A DNA stretch of 64,000 nucleotides from Alphaproteobacteria bacterium (lineage in GTDB: Bacteria > Pseudomonadota > Alphaproteobacteria > Rhizobiales > Hyphomicrobiaceae), in assembly GCA_018830445.1 (NCBI GenBank), contig JAHJSN010000045.1, forward strand, positions 35,362 to 99,361. The letters are read 5' to 3'. Of this stretch, positions 33,327 through 43,452 are shown one piece after another. How positions within the stretch are numbered: the first letter of the stretch is position 1; every line of letters begins with the position of its first letter. The notes under the pieces were generated by a model. That model was not told where the DNA came from and did not search any database. It saw nothing but the letters and a program-made list of their open reading frames with translations. A program made the translations under genes and the position numbers.

Positions 33327-33478
33327 CGTTTGGTCCCCACTTGCGGCTTGGCTCGATGCCAAACGTTTGGCGCAAAAGCTCCACTAGAATCTTAAGTGTT
33401 TCTCGTGTTCCTTATGGCTTCGACACTTGGTCGATAGCGTGCTGCAAGGGGAACCAAGTGTCGGAGCCGGAACACGAG
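33309..33478 (+). repeat. CTAG-bounded double-hairpin repeat, family 3, copy B
   Basis: A 170-base unit. The left hairpin (33309-33387) is itself CTAG-bounded: CTAGTGG-TGCGCACCTAACGTTTGG pairs with CCAAACGTTTGGCGCAAAAGCT-CCACTAG. The right hairpin pairs CTCGTGTTCC-TTAT-GGCTTCGACACTTGGT with ACCAAGTGTCGGAGCCGGAACACGAG. The right boundary is CGAG rather than CTAG. It overlaps the end of the Lin0512-family gene. Confidence 0.9.
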
Positions 33479-33678
33479 TGCATTTCGACCTGCCGTGAAG
33501 CGGCAACCATCAAGCGGCCCCGGACGCCGTCGCTAAAGCAACTGATTTCAATCGGCGAAGATCTGCCTAACCCCCGTAAGGGAAACCAGTCGGCGACCGA
33601 TCCAGTCGGCGACCGCCGTGGCCGACGGAGCCGCTGGCACTGACACCCAACATTGCGACGCCGCCTCGATCGACCGGA

Positions 33679-35262
33679 TTACTCGGCTGCCAATTCTACG
33701 ATCGCTTCATCCCCGTGACACACGACCCGGTCGCGGCCCTGGGCTTTTGCGGCATAGAGCGCCTTGTCGGCAGCCTTGAGAATATCCTCCAGGCAATCGC
33801 CGGCCGTGGGAAACTCCACCACGCCGGCAGAAACCGTGATGCTCGGCAGAGTTTCATTGCCATATCGCACTTTCATCAGGCGCACTTTCGGAAGCAGCTC
33901 CTTGGCGCGCATCACCGCGACTTTTTCCGGCGCACTCGGCAGCAGCACGGCAAACTCCTCGCCGCCGAACCGGCAGACGATATCCGAATCGCGGAAGTGA
34001 TCAGAAAGAACGCGGGAGAATGCCTTGAGGACGATGTCGCCGGCGTCGTGACCGAAGCTGTCGTTGAATTTCTTGAAGTGATCGACATCGATCGAGATCA
34101 ACGATGAAGCGATGCCGCCTTGTATCGATCGTCCGATCTCCCGGCTGCATCGCTCGGCGAAATAGCGTCGGTTGAACAGCCTGGTCAGCGGGTCGCGGGT
34201 CGATTGGTCCTTGAGCTCCTGGCTCAGCTTTACGTTGGCGATGGCAAGGCTGATCTGCTCGGCGCATTTGCACGCAAGCCGGAACCAGTGCCGGCTGATG
34301 TCGGACGGAAGCGCCGAACTCTCGTTTGGGCGCACGTGCAGCATGCCAGCGGTATCACCGTGCGCGAGAATTGGGATGCAGTAGTAGTCACCCGTCCGCC
34401 CGGCCACATCGCCCGGCGCCATGTGATCGCAGCAGAACCGCCAGCCGTCGCGGCCGTAGTGATAGGCCCGGCCCTGCCTCAGTCCCCAGCAGTCGTCGGC
34501 CTTCATCTCCGATGGTGGGATTGCATCGTTCCATGAGCATACCGGCACCAGGACATCGCGTGAGTTGTTATAGATGAAGAGGGTGCCATGCGAGTTCGGC
34601 AGCAGGCGCGCCAGAAAGGATTCCACGACCGAATTGAGCTCCGGCAGCTTCTTGCACGAGTGCAGCCAGTGGTTGAGCTGCGACAGCACCTCTTCCTCGT
34701 GCTTGCGTACCCCTTCCGAATGCAGTGCGTGACGGGATTTTTCTTCGGCCTCGGCAGCGCGCTTGAGCGCGGCGTTGAGATTGTCTTCCTTCTGCTTCCA
34801 TTTCGTCAGGTCCGAGCAGATCTCGACGCATGCCCCGGAAGAATGCCGGTTGATCCGCCGCAGAATCCAGCGGCCGTCCGCGAATGCCAGAACGCTTTCC
34901 CGCTTCCGTGTCCTGGTCGCCAGCGCATGCTCGGCCACCCACTCTTCTTCGCTCGCGCCCTGCAGATCCCAGATCCGGTTGGAAAGCCCCTCCGCCAGAA
35001 CGAAATTGTAGGGTGTGCCCGCTTTCAGGAGGTCGTCGACACCCTTGTGCAACTGCCGGTAGGGCTCGTTGATGTAGCTGTAGGCGCCATCGGCATCGAT
35101 GATCGCCAGCCCGTCCTCGAAGGTCTGGCAGAAGATCTCGAACGTCTTGGCAGCACTCTCGGATTTGCCGTTTTCCGCGTCGGGGCGAGCCCCGCGTCCA
35201 CCGGCTTTCTTCGACCTGCAATAAGTTTGGGATGCGCTTTCGCCAGTCACGGTAGACTCCAC
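33679..35262 (-). CDS. Diguanylate cyclase with PAS-like and GAF-like sensor domains
   Basis: A 527-residue cytoplasmic protein without membrane segments. A PAS-like fold lies at about residues 40-155 (FCQTFEDGLAIIDADGAYSYINEPY), then a short coiled coil, a GAF-like domain (about 205-345, with CSWNDAIPPSE and GDYYCIPILA) and a C-terminal GGDEF domain (about 355-520). The active-site loop is CRFGGEEF, so synthesis of c-di-GMP from GTP is expected. An RDSD sequence five residues before GGEEF is the usual product-inhibition site. The gene is single and flanked by gene-poor DNA. Confidence 0.92.
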   Translation of the reverse strand: MESTVTGESASQTYCRSKKAGGRGARPDAENGKSESAAKTFEIFCQTFEDGLAIIDADGAYSYINEPYRQLHKGVDDLLKAGTPYNFVLAEGLSNRIWDLQGASEEEWVAEHALATRTRKRESVLAFADGRWILRRINRHSSGACVEICSDLTKWKQKEDNLNAALKRAAEAEEKSRHALHSEGVRKHEEEVLSQLNHWLHSCKKLPELNSVVESFLARLLPNSHGTLFIYNNSRDVLVPVCSWNDAIPPSEMKADDCWGLRQGRAYHYGRDGWRFCCDHMAPGDVAGRTGDYYCIPILAHGDTAGMLHVRPNESSALPSDISRHWFRLACKCAEQISLAIANVKLSQELKDQSTRDPLTRLFNRRYFAERCSREIGRSIQGGIASSLISIDVDHFKKFNDSFGHDAGDIVLKAFSRVLSDHFRDSDIVCRFGGEEFAVLLPSAPEKVAVMRAKELLPKVRLMKVRYGNETLPSITVSAGVVEFPTAGDCLEDILKAADKALYAAKAQGRDRVVCHGDEAIVELAAE

Positions 35263-35388
35263 AATAGGTTAACCAAATGCAACAAATGCAACCATAGATT
35301 GAAAATACTTAGAAAGCATAAACCCGGTGCACAAGGACTATTGAAGCGTTGCTTTCGCGAACAACAAAAGGCGGCCAATTAAAACGAG

Positions 35389-35426
35389 AAAGGCCGGAGC
35401 CCGCTTCGTCGCGCGCCCCGGCCCTT
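35389..35426 (-). terminator. Terminator of the cbb operon
   Basis: Downstream of the aldolase gene on the minus strand, AAGGGCCGG and CCGGCCTTT frame a GC-rich stem, followed by TCTCGTTTT. This is a plausible rho-independent terminator. Confidence 0.75.
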
Positions 35427-35458
35427 GATTTCTTCAAAGCTATTTCGAAAGAGCAGGC

Positions 35459-36523
35459 TTACGCCGTCTTCGGATCGAGCGAGCCGCTGGCATAGCGCTT
35501 GGCCATATCGCCGATCGGGATGATCTTGATCTTGCCGGCCTGTCCGGCCGTGCCGAACGCTTCAAGGCGTTCCTTGCATACGCTTTTCATCGCGTCGCGC
35601 GCCGGGCCGAGATACTTGCGCGGGTCGAATTCGGATTTCTGCGTGGTCAGGATCTTGCGGATCGTCGCGGTGGCGGCCAGCCGGAGGTCGGTGTCGATGT
35701 TGACCTTGCGCACGCCGTGCTTGATACCGCGCACGATTTCTTCGACCGGCACGCCGTAGGTTTCCTTCATCTGCCCGCCGTACTCGTTGAACACTTCCTG
35801 CCAGTCTTCCGGCACCGATGAGGAGCCGTGCATGACGATGTGTGTGTTCGGGCACAGTTTGTGGATCTTCTCGATCACGTCCATGGCGAGCACGTCGCCT
35901 GTCGGCTTGCGCGTGAACTTGTAGGCCCCGTGCGACGTGCCGATCGCAACCGCCAGCGCGTCGACCTTGGTTTCGTTGACGAACTTGCGCGCTTCTTCCG
36001 GGTCGGTCAGTAGTTGCGACTTGTCGAGCTTGCCCTCGAAACCGTGCCCGTCCTCGGCTTCCCCTTCGCCGGTTTCGAGCGATCCGAGGCAGCCGAGTTC
36101 GCCTTCGACGGAGGCCCCGATCATGTGCGCGAGTTCGGAAACCTGCTTCGTCACTCCGGCGTTGTAGGCGTAATCCATTGGCGTCTTGGCGTCTTCGCCC
36201 AGCGAGCCGTCCATCATCACGGAGGTAAAGCCGTTGCGGATCGCCGACAGGCAGGTCGCGACGTTGTTGCCGTGGTCCTGGTGCACGCAGATCGGGATGT
36301 CGGGATAGATGGCGGCGAGCGCCTCCATCATTTTGGCCAGCATCGTGTCGTTGGCATAGCCGCGCGCGCCGCGCGAAGCCTGGATGATGACCGGAGCATC
36401 CGTCGCCTTGGCCGCTTCCATGATGGCGAGGCCCTGCTCCATATTGTTGATGTTGAAGGCCGGAACGCCATAGTCGTTTTCTGCTGCGTGGTCGAGCAGC
36501 TGCCGAAGTGTGATCAGTGCCAT
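35459..36523 (-). CDS. cbbA: Class II fructose-bisphosphate aldolase, Calvin-cycle subtype
   Basis: A 354-residue zinc aldolase joining dihydroxyacetone phosphate with glyceraldehyde-3-phosphate (or erythrose-4-phosphate in the Calvin cycle). Conserved segments: [16 protein letters not shown], the zinc and catalytic motif [38 protein letters not shown] and [14 protein letters not shown]. It is the last gene of the cbbF-cbbP-cbbT-cbbA order, 87 bases after the transketolase gene, and is followed by a terminator. Confidence 0.93.
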   Translation of the reverse strand: MALITLRQLLDHAAENDYGVPAFNINNMEQGLAIMEAAKATDAPVIIQASRGARGYANDTMLAKMMEALAAIYPDIPICVHQDHGNNVATCLSAIRNGFTSVMMDGSLGEDAKTPMDYAYNAGVTKQVSELAHMIGASVEGELGCLGSLETGEGEAEDGHGFEGKLDKSQLLTDPEEARKFVNETKVDALAVAIGTSHGAYKFTRKPTGDVLAMDVIEKIHKLCPNTHIVMHGSSSVPEDWQEVFNEYGGQMKETYGVPVEEIVRGIKHGVRKVNIDTDLRLAATATIRKILTTQKSEFDPRKYLGPARDAMKSVCKERLEAFGTAGQAGKIKIIPIGDMAKRYASGSLDPKTA

Positions 36524-36610
36524 GGCTGGAAGCCTCCTTTGTCACCTGTGCGAGCGTGGCAGTTCGTCTGCCGATAGTGATTAAGTTTCAAGTTTCGTAG
36601 CTTGCGCTGG

Positions 36611-38617
36611 TTAAGCACGCCCCAGCACCTTTCGTGCAGCCTCCACAACTGCTTCCGAAGTGATGCCGAAGTGCCGGTAGAGCTCATCTGCCGGAGCCGA
36701 CGCGCCGAAGCCGTTCATGCCGATGAACTGGCCGCGGCCCCCGGTATATTTCTCCCAGCCGAAGCCGACGCCGGCTTCGATGGCGATGCGCGGCGCGGTG
36801 CCGATGACGGCGTCCCGGTAGCCTCGATCCTGCGCCTCGAACTTTTCCCAGCACGGTATCGATATGACAGCCGCCTTGATGCCATCGCTTGCGAGAGCTT
36901 CTGCGGCCTTTAGCGCGATCTCCACTTCCGATCCTGTCGCCAGCAGCGAGACGTCGCGCGTCCCCACCGCCTCGCGCAGCACGTAGCCGCCCTTGGCCGA
37001 GAGGTTGTCGTCGGTGTGCTCGGTGCGCAGCGTCGGCAGGTTCTGCCGCGACAACGCCAGCACAGACGGCGTCGAGGTATCCTGCAGCGCGGCCAGCCAA
37101 CATTCGGCCGTCTCCACCGCATCGCACGGCCGGAACACGTTGAGGTTGGGCATCGCCCTGAGGCTGGCGACGTGTTCGACCGGCTGATGCGTCGGTCCGT
37201 CTTCGCCAAGGCCGATGGAATCGTGCGTCATGACGTAGACGACGCGCTGCCCCATCAGCGCCGACAGCCGGATTGCAGGCCGCGCGTAATCGGTGAAGAC
37301 GAGGAACGTGCCGCCGTAGGGGATCAGTCCGCCGTGCAGCGCGATCCCGTTCATCGTCGCCGCCATGCCGAACTCGCGCACCCCGTAGTAGATGTAGTCG
37401 CCGCCGTAGTTACCCGCCGAGACCGGCACCATGCCCTTGGTCTTGGTGTTGTTGGAGCCGGTGAGATCAGCCGATCCACCGACCATGAACGGCACGTTGG
37501 CGTTGATCACCTCAAGCGCCATCTCGCTCGACTTGCGCGTCGCGACCTTCGGCGCCTCGCTCGAAAGCTTGGCCTTGTAGTCGTTGAGGGTTGCCGCAAG
37601 CCCGCTCGGCAGCGCGCCCGACTGGGCCGCTTCGAACGGCGCGCGTTTGTCTGATTTCGCAAGCCGCTGTTGCCAGGCTTCTCGCGTCGATGCGTGACGC
37701 CGCCCGCAAGTGCGCCAGGCTGTCAGGATCTGCTCAGGAATTTCGAACGGTGCGGCGGTCCAATTCAGAACTTCGCGCGCCGCGGCGATTTCGGAATCCC
37801 CTAGCGGCGAGCCGTGGGTGGCCGCAGTTCCCTGCTTGTTGGGTGCGCCCTTGCCGATGATCGTCTTGCAAGCAATGAGCGAAGGCCGCCCGTCGGCCCT
37901 TGCCGCTTCGATCGCCTTGGCGATGGCCTCCGGATCGTGCCCGTCGATACGCGAGGTGTGCCAGCCGGATGCGGCGAACCTTGCCAGCTGGTCGGTCGAG
38001 GTGGAAAGGTCGGTCGACCCGTCGATCGAGATGGAGTTGTCGTCCCACAAAACGATCAATCGGCTGAGCTTCAGGTGGCCGGCCATGTCGATCGCTTCGT
38101 GGCTGATGCCTTCCATCAGGCATCCGTCACCGGCGATGACATAGGTATGGTGGTCGACGAGATCGTCCCCGTAGCGCGCGTTCAGCATGCGCTCGGCGAG
38201 CGCCATGCCGACCGACGTCGCAAGCCCTTGGCCGAGCGGACCCGTGGTCGTCTCGATACCGTCGGCATGTCCGAATTCCGGGTGCCCGGCGGTGCGGCTG
38301 CCGAGCTGGCGGAAGTCCTTCAACTGATCGAGCGTCATATCCGCGTAGCCGACGAGATATTGCAGTGCGTACTGCAGCATCGAGCCATGCCCGGCGGACA
38401 GCACGAACCGGTCGCGGTCGGGCCACTTCGGGTGCGCCGGATCGATTTTCAGGAACCTGGAAAACAGCACTGTGGCGACGTCGGCCATCCCCATCGGCAT
38501 TCCCGGGTGGCCGGAATTGGCCTTCTGCACGGCGTCCATTGCAAGAGCGCGGATGGCGTTGGCCATCTCGTCGTGGGTCGCGCCTCCTGCAGCGGCTTTC
38601 GTTTCAGTGGCACTCAT
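36611..38617 (-). CDS. cbbT: Transketolase
   Basis: A 668-residue thiamine-diphosphate enzyme moving two-carbon units between sugar phosphates. Seen: [20 protein letters not shown] at the start, [15 protein letters not shown], the ThDP/Mg motif [13 protein letters not shown], the pyrimidine domain with [19 protein letters not shown], and the C-terminal domain. In this operon it serves the Calvin cycle, and probably also the pentose-phosphate pathway if it is the only copy. It is 29 bases downstream of the phosphoribulokinase gene. Confidence 0.95.
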   Translation of the reverse strand: MSATETKAAAGGATHDEMANAIRALAMDAVQKANSGHPGMPMGMADVATVLFSRFLKIDPAHPKWPDRDRFVLSAGHGSMLQYALQYLVGYADMTLDQLKDFRQLGSRTAGHPEFGHADGIETTTGPLGQGLATSVGMALAERMLNARYGDDLVDHHTYVIAGDGCLMEGISHEAIDMAGHLKLSRLIVLWDDNSISIDGSTDLSTSTDQLARFAASGWHTSRIDGHDPEAIAKAIEAARADGRPSLIACKTIIGKGAPNKQGTAATHGSPLGDSEIAAAREVLNWTAAPFEIPEQILTAWRTCGRRHASTREAWQQRLAKSDKRAPFEAAQSGALPSGLAATLNDYKAKLSSEAPKVATRKSSEMALEVINANVPFMVGGSADLTGSNNTKTKGMVPVSAGNYGGDYIYYGVREFGMAATMNGIALHGGLIPYGGTFLVFTDYARPAIRLSALMGQRVVYVMTHDSIGLGEDGPTHQPVEHVASLRAMPNLNVFRPCDAVETAECWLAALQDTSTPSVLALSRQNLPTLRTEHTDDNLSAKGGYVLREAVGTRDVSLLATGSEVEIALKAAEALASDGIKAAVISIPCWEKFEAQDRGYRDAVIGTAPRIAIEAGVGFGWEKYTGGRGQFIGMNGFGASAPADELYRHFGITSEAVVEAARKVLGRA

Positions 38618-38646
38618 GGATCTTGTGGCTCCTTCCGGCGTCTGGG

Positions 38647-39522
38647 TCAGGCCGCGCGCTTCTTGCGTTCGACCAGGCGGATGATGTGTGGTGTGAGGAT
38701 GAGCTGCATCGCAAGGTCGAGCTTGTTGCCCGGCACGACGATGGAATTCGCACGCGACATGAAGCTGTCGTGGATCATCGAGATGAGGTAGGGAAAATCG
38801 ATCCCGCGCGGGTTCTTGAAGCGGATCACGACGAGCGATTCATCGAGGGTTGGAATCCAGCGGGCAACGAACGGGTTGGAGGTGTCCACAGTCGGCACGC
38901 GCTGGAAGTTTATGTCGGTCGAAGTGAACTGCGGGCAGATATACGTCACGTAGTCTCGCATCCGCCGCAGGATCGTGTCCGTGACGGCTTCCGTCGTATA
39001 TCCGCGCGTGGCCTTGTCGCGATGAATTTTCTGGATCCATTCGAGGTTGATGACTGGAACAACGCCGATCTTGAGATCGGCATAACGCGCTACGTTTACG
39101 TTCTGCGTCACGAGAGCACCATGCAGCCCTTCGTAGAGCATGAGATCGGAGTTCTCCGGAATGTCCTCCCATTCGGTGAAATGGCCTTCCGGCGCGCCGA
39201 GCTCCTTTGCTTCCTCCTCGGTATGCACGTAGTGGCGCATGCGACCGGTTCCGCTTTCCGAGTAGACCCTGAAGGTCCTTTCCAGGTCCTCGAACAGATT
39301 GGCTTCCGGACCGAAGTGGCTGAAGTGGAGATTTCCAGCCGCCTCCGCCGCCGCCTGTGCGGCGTCCATGTCGGCCCGGTTGAAGCGGTGGAATGCGTCT
39401 CCGCCGATGAGTGCCGCGTCCACGCCCTCGCGACGGAAGATGCGCTCGAAGGTATGCTTCACCGTCGACGTGCCCGCGCCCGAAGAGCCGGTAACCGATA
39501 TGATCGGATGCTTGATCGACAT
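38647..39522 (-). CDS. cbbP: Phosphoribulokinase
   Basis: A 291-residue proteobacterial class I phosphoribulokinase. It makes ribulose-1,5-bisphosphate from ribulose-5-phosphate and ATP, a step specific to the Calvin cycle. The P-loop is [12 protein letters not shown] near the N-terminus, with [23 protein letters not shown] and LFYEGLH-like segment [12 protein letters not shown]. The length matches the family. It lies 8 bases after the fructose-bisphosphatase gene. Its presence is the strongest evidence for CO2 fixation in the host. Confidence 0.95.
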   Translation of the reverse strand: MSIKHPIISVTGSSGAGTSTVKHTFERIFRREGVDAALIGGDAFHRFNRADMDAAQAAAEAAGNLHFSHFGPEANLFEDLERTFRVYSESGTGRMRHYVHTEEEAKELGAPEGHFTEWEDIPENSDLMLYEGLHGALVTQNVNVARYADLKIGVVPVINLEWIQKIHRDKATRGYTTEAVTDTILRRMRDYVTYICPQFTSTDINFQRVPTVDTSNPFVARWIPTLDESLVVIRFKNPRGIDFPYLISMIHDSFMSRANSIVVPGNKLDLAMQLILTPHIIRLVERKKRAA

Positions 39523-39530
39523 GCTTTATG

Positions 39531-40571
39531 TCAGCTCCGCAACAAGCCACGTTCGGAAAACAATGGCGAAGCTTCGCCGCCCGACAGGGCTTCGTTGTAG
39601 CCGGAAATCCGTTCCACTTCCGCGGGCGGACCGAACACCAGCGGCACGCGCTGATGCAGGTTGTCCGGTTTGATGTCGAGGATCGGCCTCAGCCCGTCGG
39701 TGGCAGCGCCGCCTGCTTCGCTCATCAATAGCGCGATGGGAATGGCTTCATAGACAAGTCGCAGGCGGCCCTCTTCATAGCCTTTGCGCGAGTCGCCGGG
39801 GTAAAGGAAGATGCCGCCGCGGATCAGGATCCGGTAGGCTTCCGCCACCAGCGAACCGACCCAGCGCATGTTGAAGTCCCTTTCCCGCGGACCGTCCTTG
39901 CCGGCGTGGAGATCGCGGATATAGGCCTTTACCGCATCCGGCCAGTGCCGCGCATTCGACGCGTTGATCGCATACTCGGCCTTGTCCAGGCTGATCTTGA
40001 TGTTGGCCCGCGTCATCCGGAAGGTGCGGTCGTCGGGCGCCATCGTGAAGATGTGCGTGCCGTCGCGCACAGTGACAACCAGCGTTGTCTGCGGTCCGTA
40101 GACGAAAAAACCGGCCGCGAGCTGTGCACTGCCAGGTTGCAGCAGTGCCGCGTTCACATCCATGCCTTCGGGCACCGGCAGGATCGAAAAGATCGTACCG
40201 ATCGAGACGTTGGTTTCGATGTTGGAAGACCCGTCGAGTGGGTCGATGGCCACCACCAGCGGTGCGCCTTCGTTGAGAACTTCCGCGTCGTCGGCTTCTT
40301 CTGATCCCATCGCCGCAACCGGGGCCGTGGCGAACGCCGATTTGAACATTTTGTGGCTTTCGACATCGAGAAATTTCTTGATGTCACCGCCACCGGCATC
40401 CCCCACCGTTGCGCCGAGACCGCGCACGAAAGGCCCTTCTGCAATTAGCGCCGAAAGCTGGCCCGCGGTTTCAGCCAGCGCGCCGAGCGTCGCCCCGACG
40501 GCATCGCGTGTCGGATCGCCGCCGCTCCAATTCTTCAGGTACTCGGCGAGGGTCGAATGCTCGGATGCCAT
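39531..40571 (-). CDS. cbbF: Class 1 fructose-1,6-bisphosphatase
   Basis: A 346-residue phosphatase. Metal-binding motifs are present: the DPLDGSSNIETNVSIGTIFS segment and the preceding EEADDAEVLNEGAPLVVAID. A GGIFLYPGD segment and a C-terminal YEAIPIALLMSEAGGAA complete the fold. It is the first gene of the cbb operon, so the promoter should lie in 40572-40897. No cbbR regulator gene is found upstream or divergent, which is unusual for cbb operons. Confidence 0.94.
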   Translation of the reverse strand: MASEHSTLAEYLKNWSGGDPTRDAVGATLGALAETAGQLSALIAEGPFVRGLGATVGDAGGGDIKKFLDVESHKMFKSAFATAPVAAMGSEEADDAEVLNEGAPLVVAIDPLDGSSNIETNVSIGTIFSILPVPEGMDVNAALLQPGSAQLAAGFFVYGPQTTLVVTVRDGTHIFTMAPDDRTFRMTRANIKISLDKAEYAINASNARHWPDAVKAYIRDLHAGKDGPRERDFNMRWVGSLVAEAYRILIRGGIFLYPGDSRKGYEEGRLRLVYEAIPIALLMSEAGGAATDGLRPILDIKPDNLHQRVPLVFGPPAEVERISGYNEALSGGEASPLFSERGLLRS

Positions 40572-40897
40572 GCGGCAGTGCTCCTTTTCGGCGCGCTGCT
40601 GCCTGGCCCTGGTCGGCTGGTGCGGCTGCGCGTTGCTTTTCGGTGACGGTGCTTGTAGCAGCGCCCGCCGGGGCCAGCAACGCGCCTTCGCATTATCGGC
40701 AGGCGGTTTTACAGCGTTTTCCGGGCGCCCTGCCGACCTTGGCGGGGGGAGGGGGTGATCTGGACTTCACCCGATCAGCAATCCAGATTGATCTTTGAGG
40801 GGTTTGTAGCCGTATCCTCCATGATCGATAATGCATCCTGGATAGTCCCGCCAGAAGGCTTATCAATAAACTTTTCGGCGGAGCGAACGAGGCCTGA
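40572..40897. other. Divergent intergenic region upstream of the cbb operon
   Basis: It must contain the promoters of cbbF (minus) and of the pentapeptide-repeat gene (plus). I see no long palindrome and no clear CbbR-type T-N11-A box that I would commit to. No protein-coding frame is convincing. Confidence 0.4.
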
Positions 40898-41719
40898 ATG
40901 ACGTTTGAAAGCGCCACTTTTCGAGCAACCGCGGCCCTCGCCGCAGTGGTTCTGTCTTTGCTGCCCGGTCCCGCCAGTGCAAACGATATGACCACCCGCG
41001 AAGTGACCGTGAGGATTTTCGAGACCCCCGAAGGCGAACGGGCCGACTTTTCCGATCTGGTCCTGACTTTGCTGGACCTCTCGGGCCTCGACTTCAAAAA
41101 GGCTGTGCTGGTTGGCGCGGACCTCTATGGAAGCGATCTTTCTCACGCCAATCTCTCCGGTACGGATTTGTCCTCGACGCGCCTCGATCGCACGACCATT
41201 ATTGGTGCAGACTTTTCCCGAGCCGATTTTACCGACGCGACCTTGTTGCGGCCTTCCGGCTTCTCCTCGACCAGTTTCGACCGCTCGGAAGCAGCCAATT
41301 TCTCCGGCGCAAAGATGGTCCGCACTCGGATTTTCGCGCGCCTCGGCGGCGCCAGCTTCCGTGCCGCCGATTTGACCGACGCCGATTTCAGCCCGCTGTC
41401 GTCTGGCGCCAATACGATATCCGTCGTTCCCTTCAATATCCTCTCAGGGGCTGATTTCACCGATGCCGTTCTGCGCGGCGCCAATCTTGAACAAGTGAAA
41501 CTGGAATATGCCATCTTTCGTAACGCCGACGTGCGCGATGTCGACTTTCGCGGTGCCGACCTGACCGGAGCGGACTTCACCGGGGCTGACGTCACAGGTG
41601 CGAATTTTTCCGGCGCGACTGTCGCAAAGGCAGTACTGTCTGGTGCCAAGGGCGTGCAGGCCGCCAGGGGCCTGGGCCTCGCGGTCCGCCCTGAAGATTC
41701 CGAGTTGAAGCGCCCGTGA
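40898..41719 (+). CDS. Exported pentapeptide-repeat protein
   Basis: A 273-residue protein. Signal peptide of ~28 residues (ending PGPASAN). From about residue 55 it has tandem A(D/N)LxX pentapeptides, for example ADLYGSDLSHANLSGTDLSS, ADFTDAVLRGANLEQ and ADLTGADFTGADVTGANFSG, predicting a right-handed quadrilateral helix in the periplasm. It overlaps the DUF1194 gene start (GTGA), so the two are coupled. Another exported pentapeptide-repeat gene converges from the other side. The role is unknown. Confidence 0.88.
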   Translation: MTFESATFRATAALAAVVLSLLPGPASANDMTTREVTVRIFETPEGERADFSDLVLTLLDLSGLDFKKAVLVGADLYGSDLSHANLSGTDLSSTRLDRTTIIGADFSRADFTDATLLRPSGFSSTSFDRSEAANFSGAKMVRTRIFARLGGASFRAADLTDADFSPLSSGANTISVVPFNILSGADFTDAVLRGANLEQVKLEYAIFRNADVRDVDFRGADLTGADFTGADVTGANFSGATVAKAVLSGAKGVQAARGLGLAVRPEDSELKRP

Positions 41720-42528
41720 ATATCGATCACCGAACCCCACGATTTGCAATCGAGTCCGCCACCGGCAGTCGCAGGCGCAGACTTGCGCGTCTGCTCGCCA
41801 TCGTTTCGAGCATCTGGATTGCTGCCTGCATTTTCCGGTCGCCGTTTACTGAGCGCGCCCGTGCAGCCTTCGATCCGGTCGATACCGCCCTTGTGATTGC
41901 CGTCGACGTCTCGAATTCCGTCGATCAACGCCGCTATCGCCTGCAGATGAGCGGTATTGCGGCCGCGCTCGAGGATCCCGCGGTTGTCGGAACGATCCTC
42001 AACGGCGCCCAGGGCGCGATCCTCGTGTCTCTCGTCGCCTGGTCCGACAAGCCGCGCATTGCCTTGGATTGGATGCGGATATCCTCGCAGGAAGACGCCG
42101 CCGCCGTCGCCGACAGGATCCGCCACCTGGAACGTATCACCGGCGAATTCACCTGCCTTGCCGAAATGCTGCGCTATCTCAATGACAAGGTGTTGCCGAC
42201 GGTCCCGGCAAGAGCGATCCGCAAGGTCGTCGATGTTTCCGGTGACGGCTCCGACAACTGCAATTCCAGCGTTGCGACGCCCGCAATTCGTGACGAGATC
42301 GTCGGTTATGGAACGATCGTCAACGGCCTGCCGATCCTGGAAGGGGCGGAGGCCGCGTCTCTCGAAGACTGGTACGACAAGAACGTCAAGGGCGGGCAGG
42401 GTTCATTTGTCCTTCCCGCCGACGGCTTCGAGGATTTCGGCCGCGCCATCCGCCAGAAATTCATTGTCGAAATCAGCGGCCGGGAACATCATTCCGGCCG
42501 CCGCTTCGCTAGAAGAAATATGGATTAA
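41716..42528 (+). CDS. DUF1194 (von Willebrand A-like) exported protein
   Basis: A 270-residue protein with a GTG start overlapping the previous stop. After an N-terminal basic segment and hydrophobic helix (about residues 22-45) there is a vWA-like domain: MIDAS DVSNSVD (about residues 59-65) and VVDVSGDGSDNC. The family DUF1194 is of unknown function and common in Alphaproteobacteria. Coupling with a pentapeptide-repeat protein suggests a periplasmic protein-protein complex (inference). Its 3' end overlaps the convergent pentapeptide gene by 4 bases. Confidence 0.85.
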   Translation: MNIDHRTPRFAIESATGSRRRRLARLLAIVSSIWIAACIFRSPFTERARAAFDPVDTALVIAVDVSNSVDQRRYRLQMSGIAAALEDPAVVGTILNGAQGAILVSLVAWSDKPRIALDWMRISSQEDAAAVADRIRHLERITGEFTCLAEMLRYLNDKVLPTVPARAIRKVVDVSGDGSDNCNSSVATPAIRDEIVGYGTIVNGLPILEGAEAASLEDWYDKNVKGGQGSFVLPADGFEDFGRAIRQKFIVEISGREHHSGRRFARRNMD

Positions 42529-43337
42529 TCACGGAACGCCTTTTCGAGGTTCATGGCGTTGTCGAAATTGAGCGCCTTGTCGGCGTTTCCCAGCTTCAAC
42601 AGCTTGGCCGAATTGAGGTCCGCCTTCTCGAAGTTCGCCCCGGCGATATTGGCTCCGGTAAAATTCGCTCCCGCCAGTTCGCTCCCGCGCAGGTTCGAAC
42701 CGGCCAGATTTGCGCCGCTGAGATCAGCAAATTCCATCTGCACGCGGGCGAGATTCGCACCCTCGAAGCTTGCGCCTGAAAGATCGGCGGATGCGAAGAC
42801 CCCGCGCATCAGTCCCATCGACTGATTGGTTTCGTCGGCCGACAGGTTGGCGTTTCTGAAGTTCGCGTTCTTGAGGCTCGCCCGCGACATGTCGGCGGCG
42901 ACCCGCGCGCCTTCGAAATTGGCGCCGTCGAGATGTGCGCCGATCAACTGTGTCATGAACAGGCTCGCCCGCTTCAGGCTCGCGCCCGTGAAATCCGAAT
43001 CGAGCGCCCACGCCTGGTCGAGCACCACCCCGTCGAGATTGGCGCCCTTGAGGTTGGCCTTGTTGAGCCGCGCGGATTGCAGGTTGACCCGGCGCAGGTC
43101 GAGCCCGGACAAGTCGAGTCCATTGAGCGCTTTCGCGGCCAGGTCGAGCGTCTCGCCCTGCTTGAGGCCGGCAAGCTTTTGCTCGATATCGGCCCGGCTC
43201 AACTCCGCCTGCGTGAAAGCTGGCGAACTCAGATCGACGTGCCGCATCATGTCCTGCGCGAATCCGGCCGACGCCCAGAAGAGTGACACCAGGGCGCCAA
43301 GCAAAGCGGAACAAACGCCGCTGCGAAAAACCTTCAC
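42525..43337 (-). CDS. Exported pentapeptide-repeat protein, second copy
   Basis: A 270-residue protein; start GTG 43337 (VKVFRSGVCSALL...), chosen because GAGG lies 8 bases upstream and a signal peptide follows (cleavage near ASAGFAQD). It has two blocks of pentapeptides (LDLSGLDLRRVNLQSARLNK and ADLSGANLAGSNLRGSELAG) with an interruption of about 20 residues (SADETNQSMGLMRGVF). It is convergent with the DUF1194 gene, overlapping by 4 bases. It lies downstream of fhcC on the same strand, 115 bases away. Confidence 0.87.
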   Translation of the reverse strand: MKVFRSGVCSALLGALVSLFWASAGFAQDMMRHVDLSSPAFTQAELSRADIEQKLAGLKQGETLDLAAKALNGLDLSGLDLRRVNLQSARLNKANLKGANLDGVVLDQAWALDSDFTGASLKRASLFMTQLIGAHLDGANFEGARVAADMSRASLKNANFRNANLSADETNQSMGLMRGVFASADLSGASFEGANLARVQMEFADLSGANLAGSNLRGSELAGANFTGANIAGANFEKADLNSAKLLKLGNADKALNFDNAMNLEKAFRD

Positions 43338-43452
43338 CTGTTGAGCCTCCTCGGCGCAACCAACAACGACTCGCTGTCCAAGGTGATGGCACGCTTCGTC
43401 GATCACACGCTCTCACAAGCCCGCGACCTGGCTGAAATCCGTGTGATATCGG

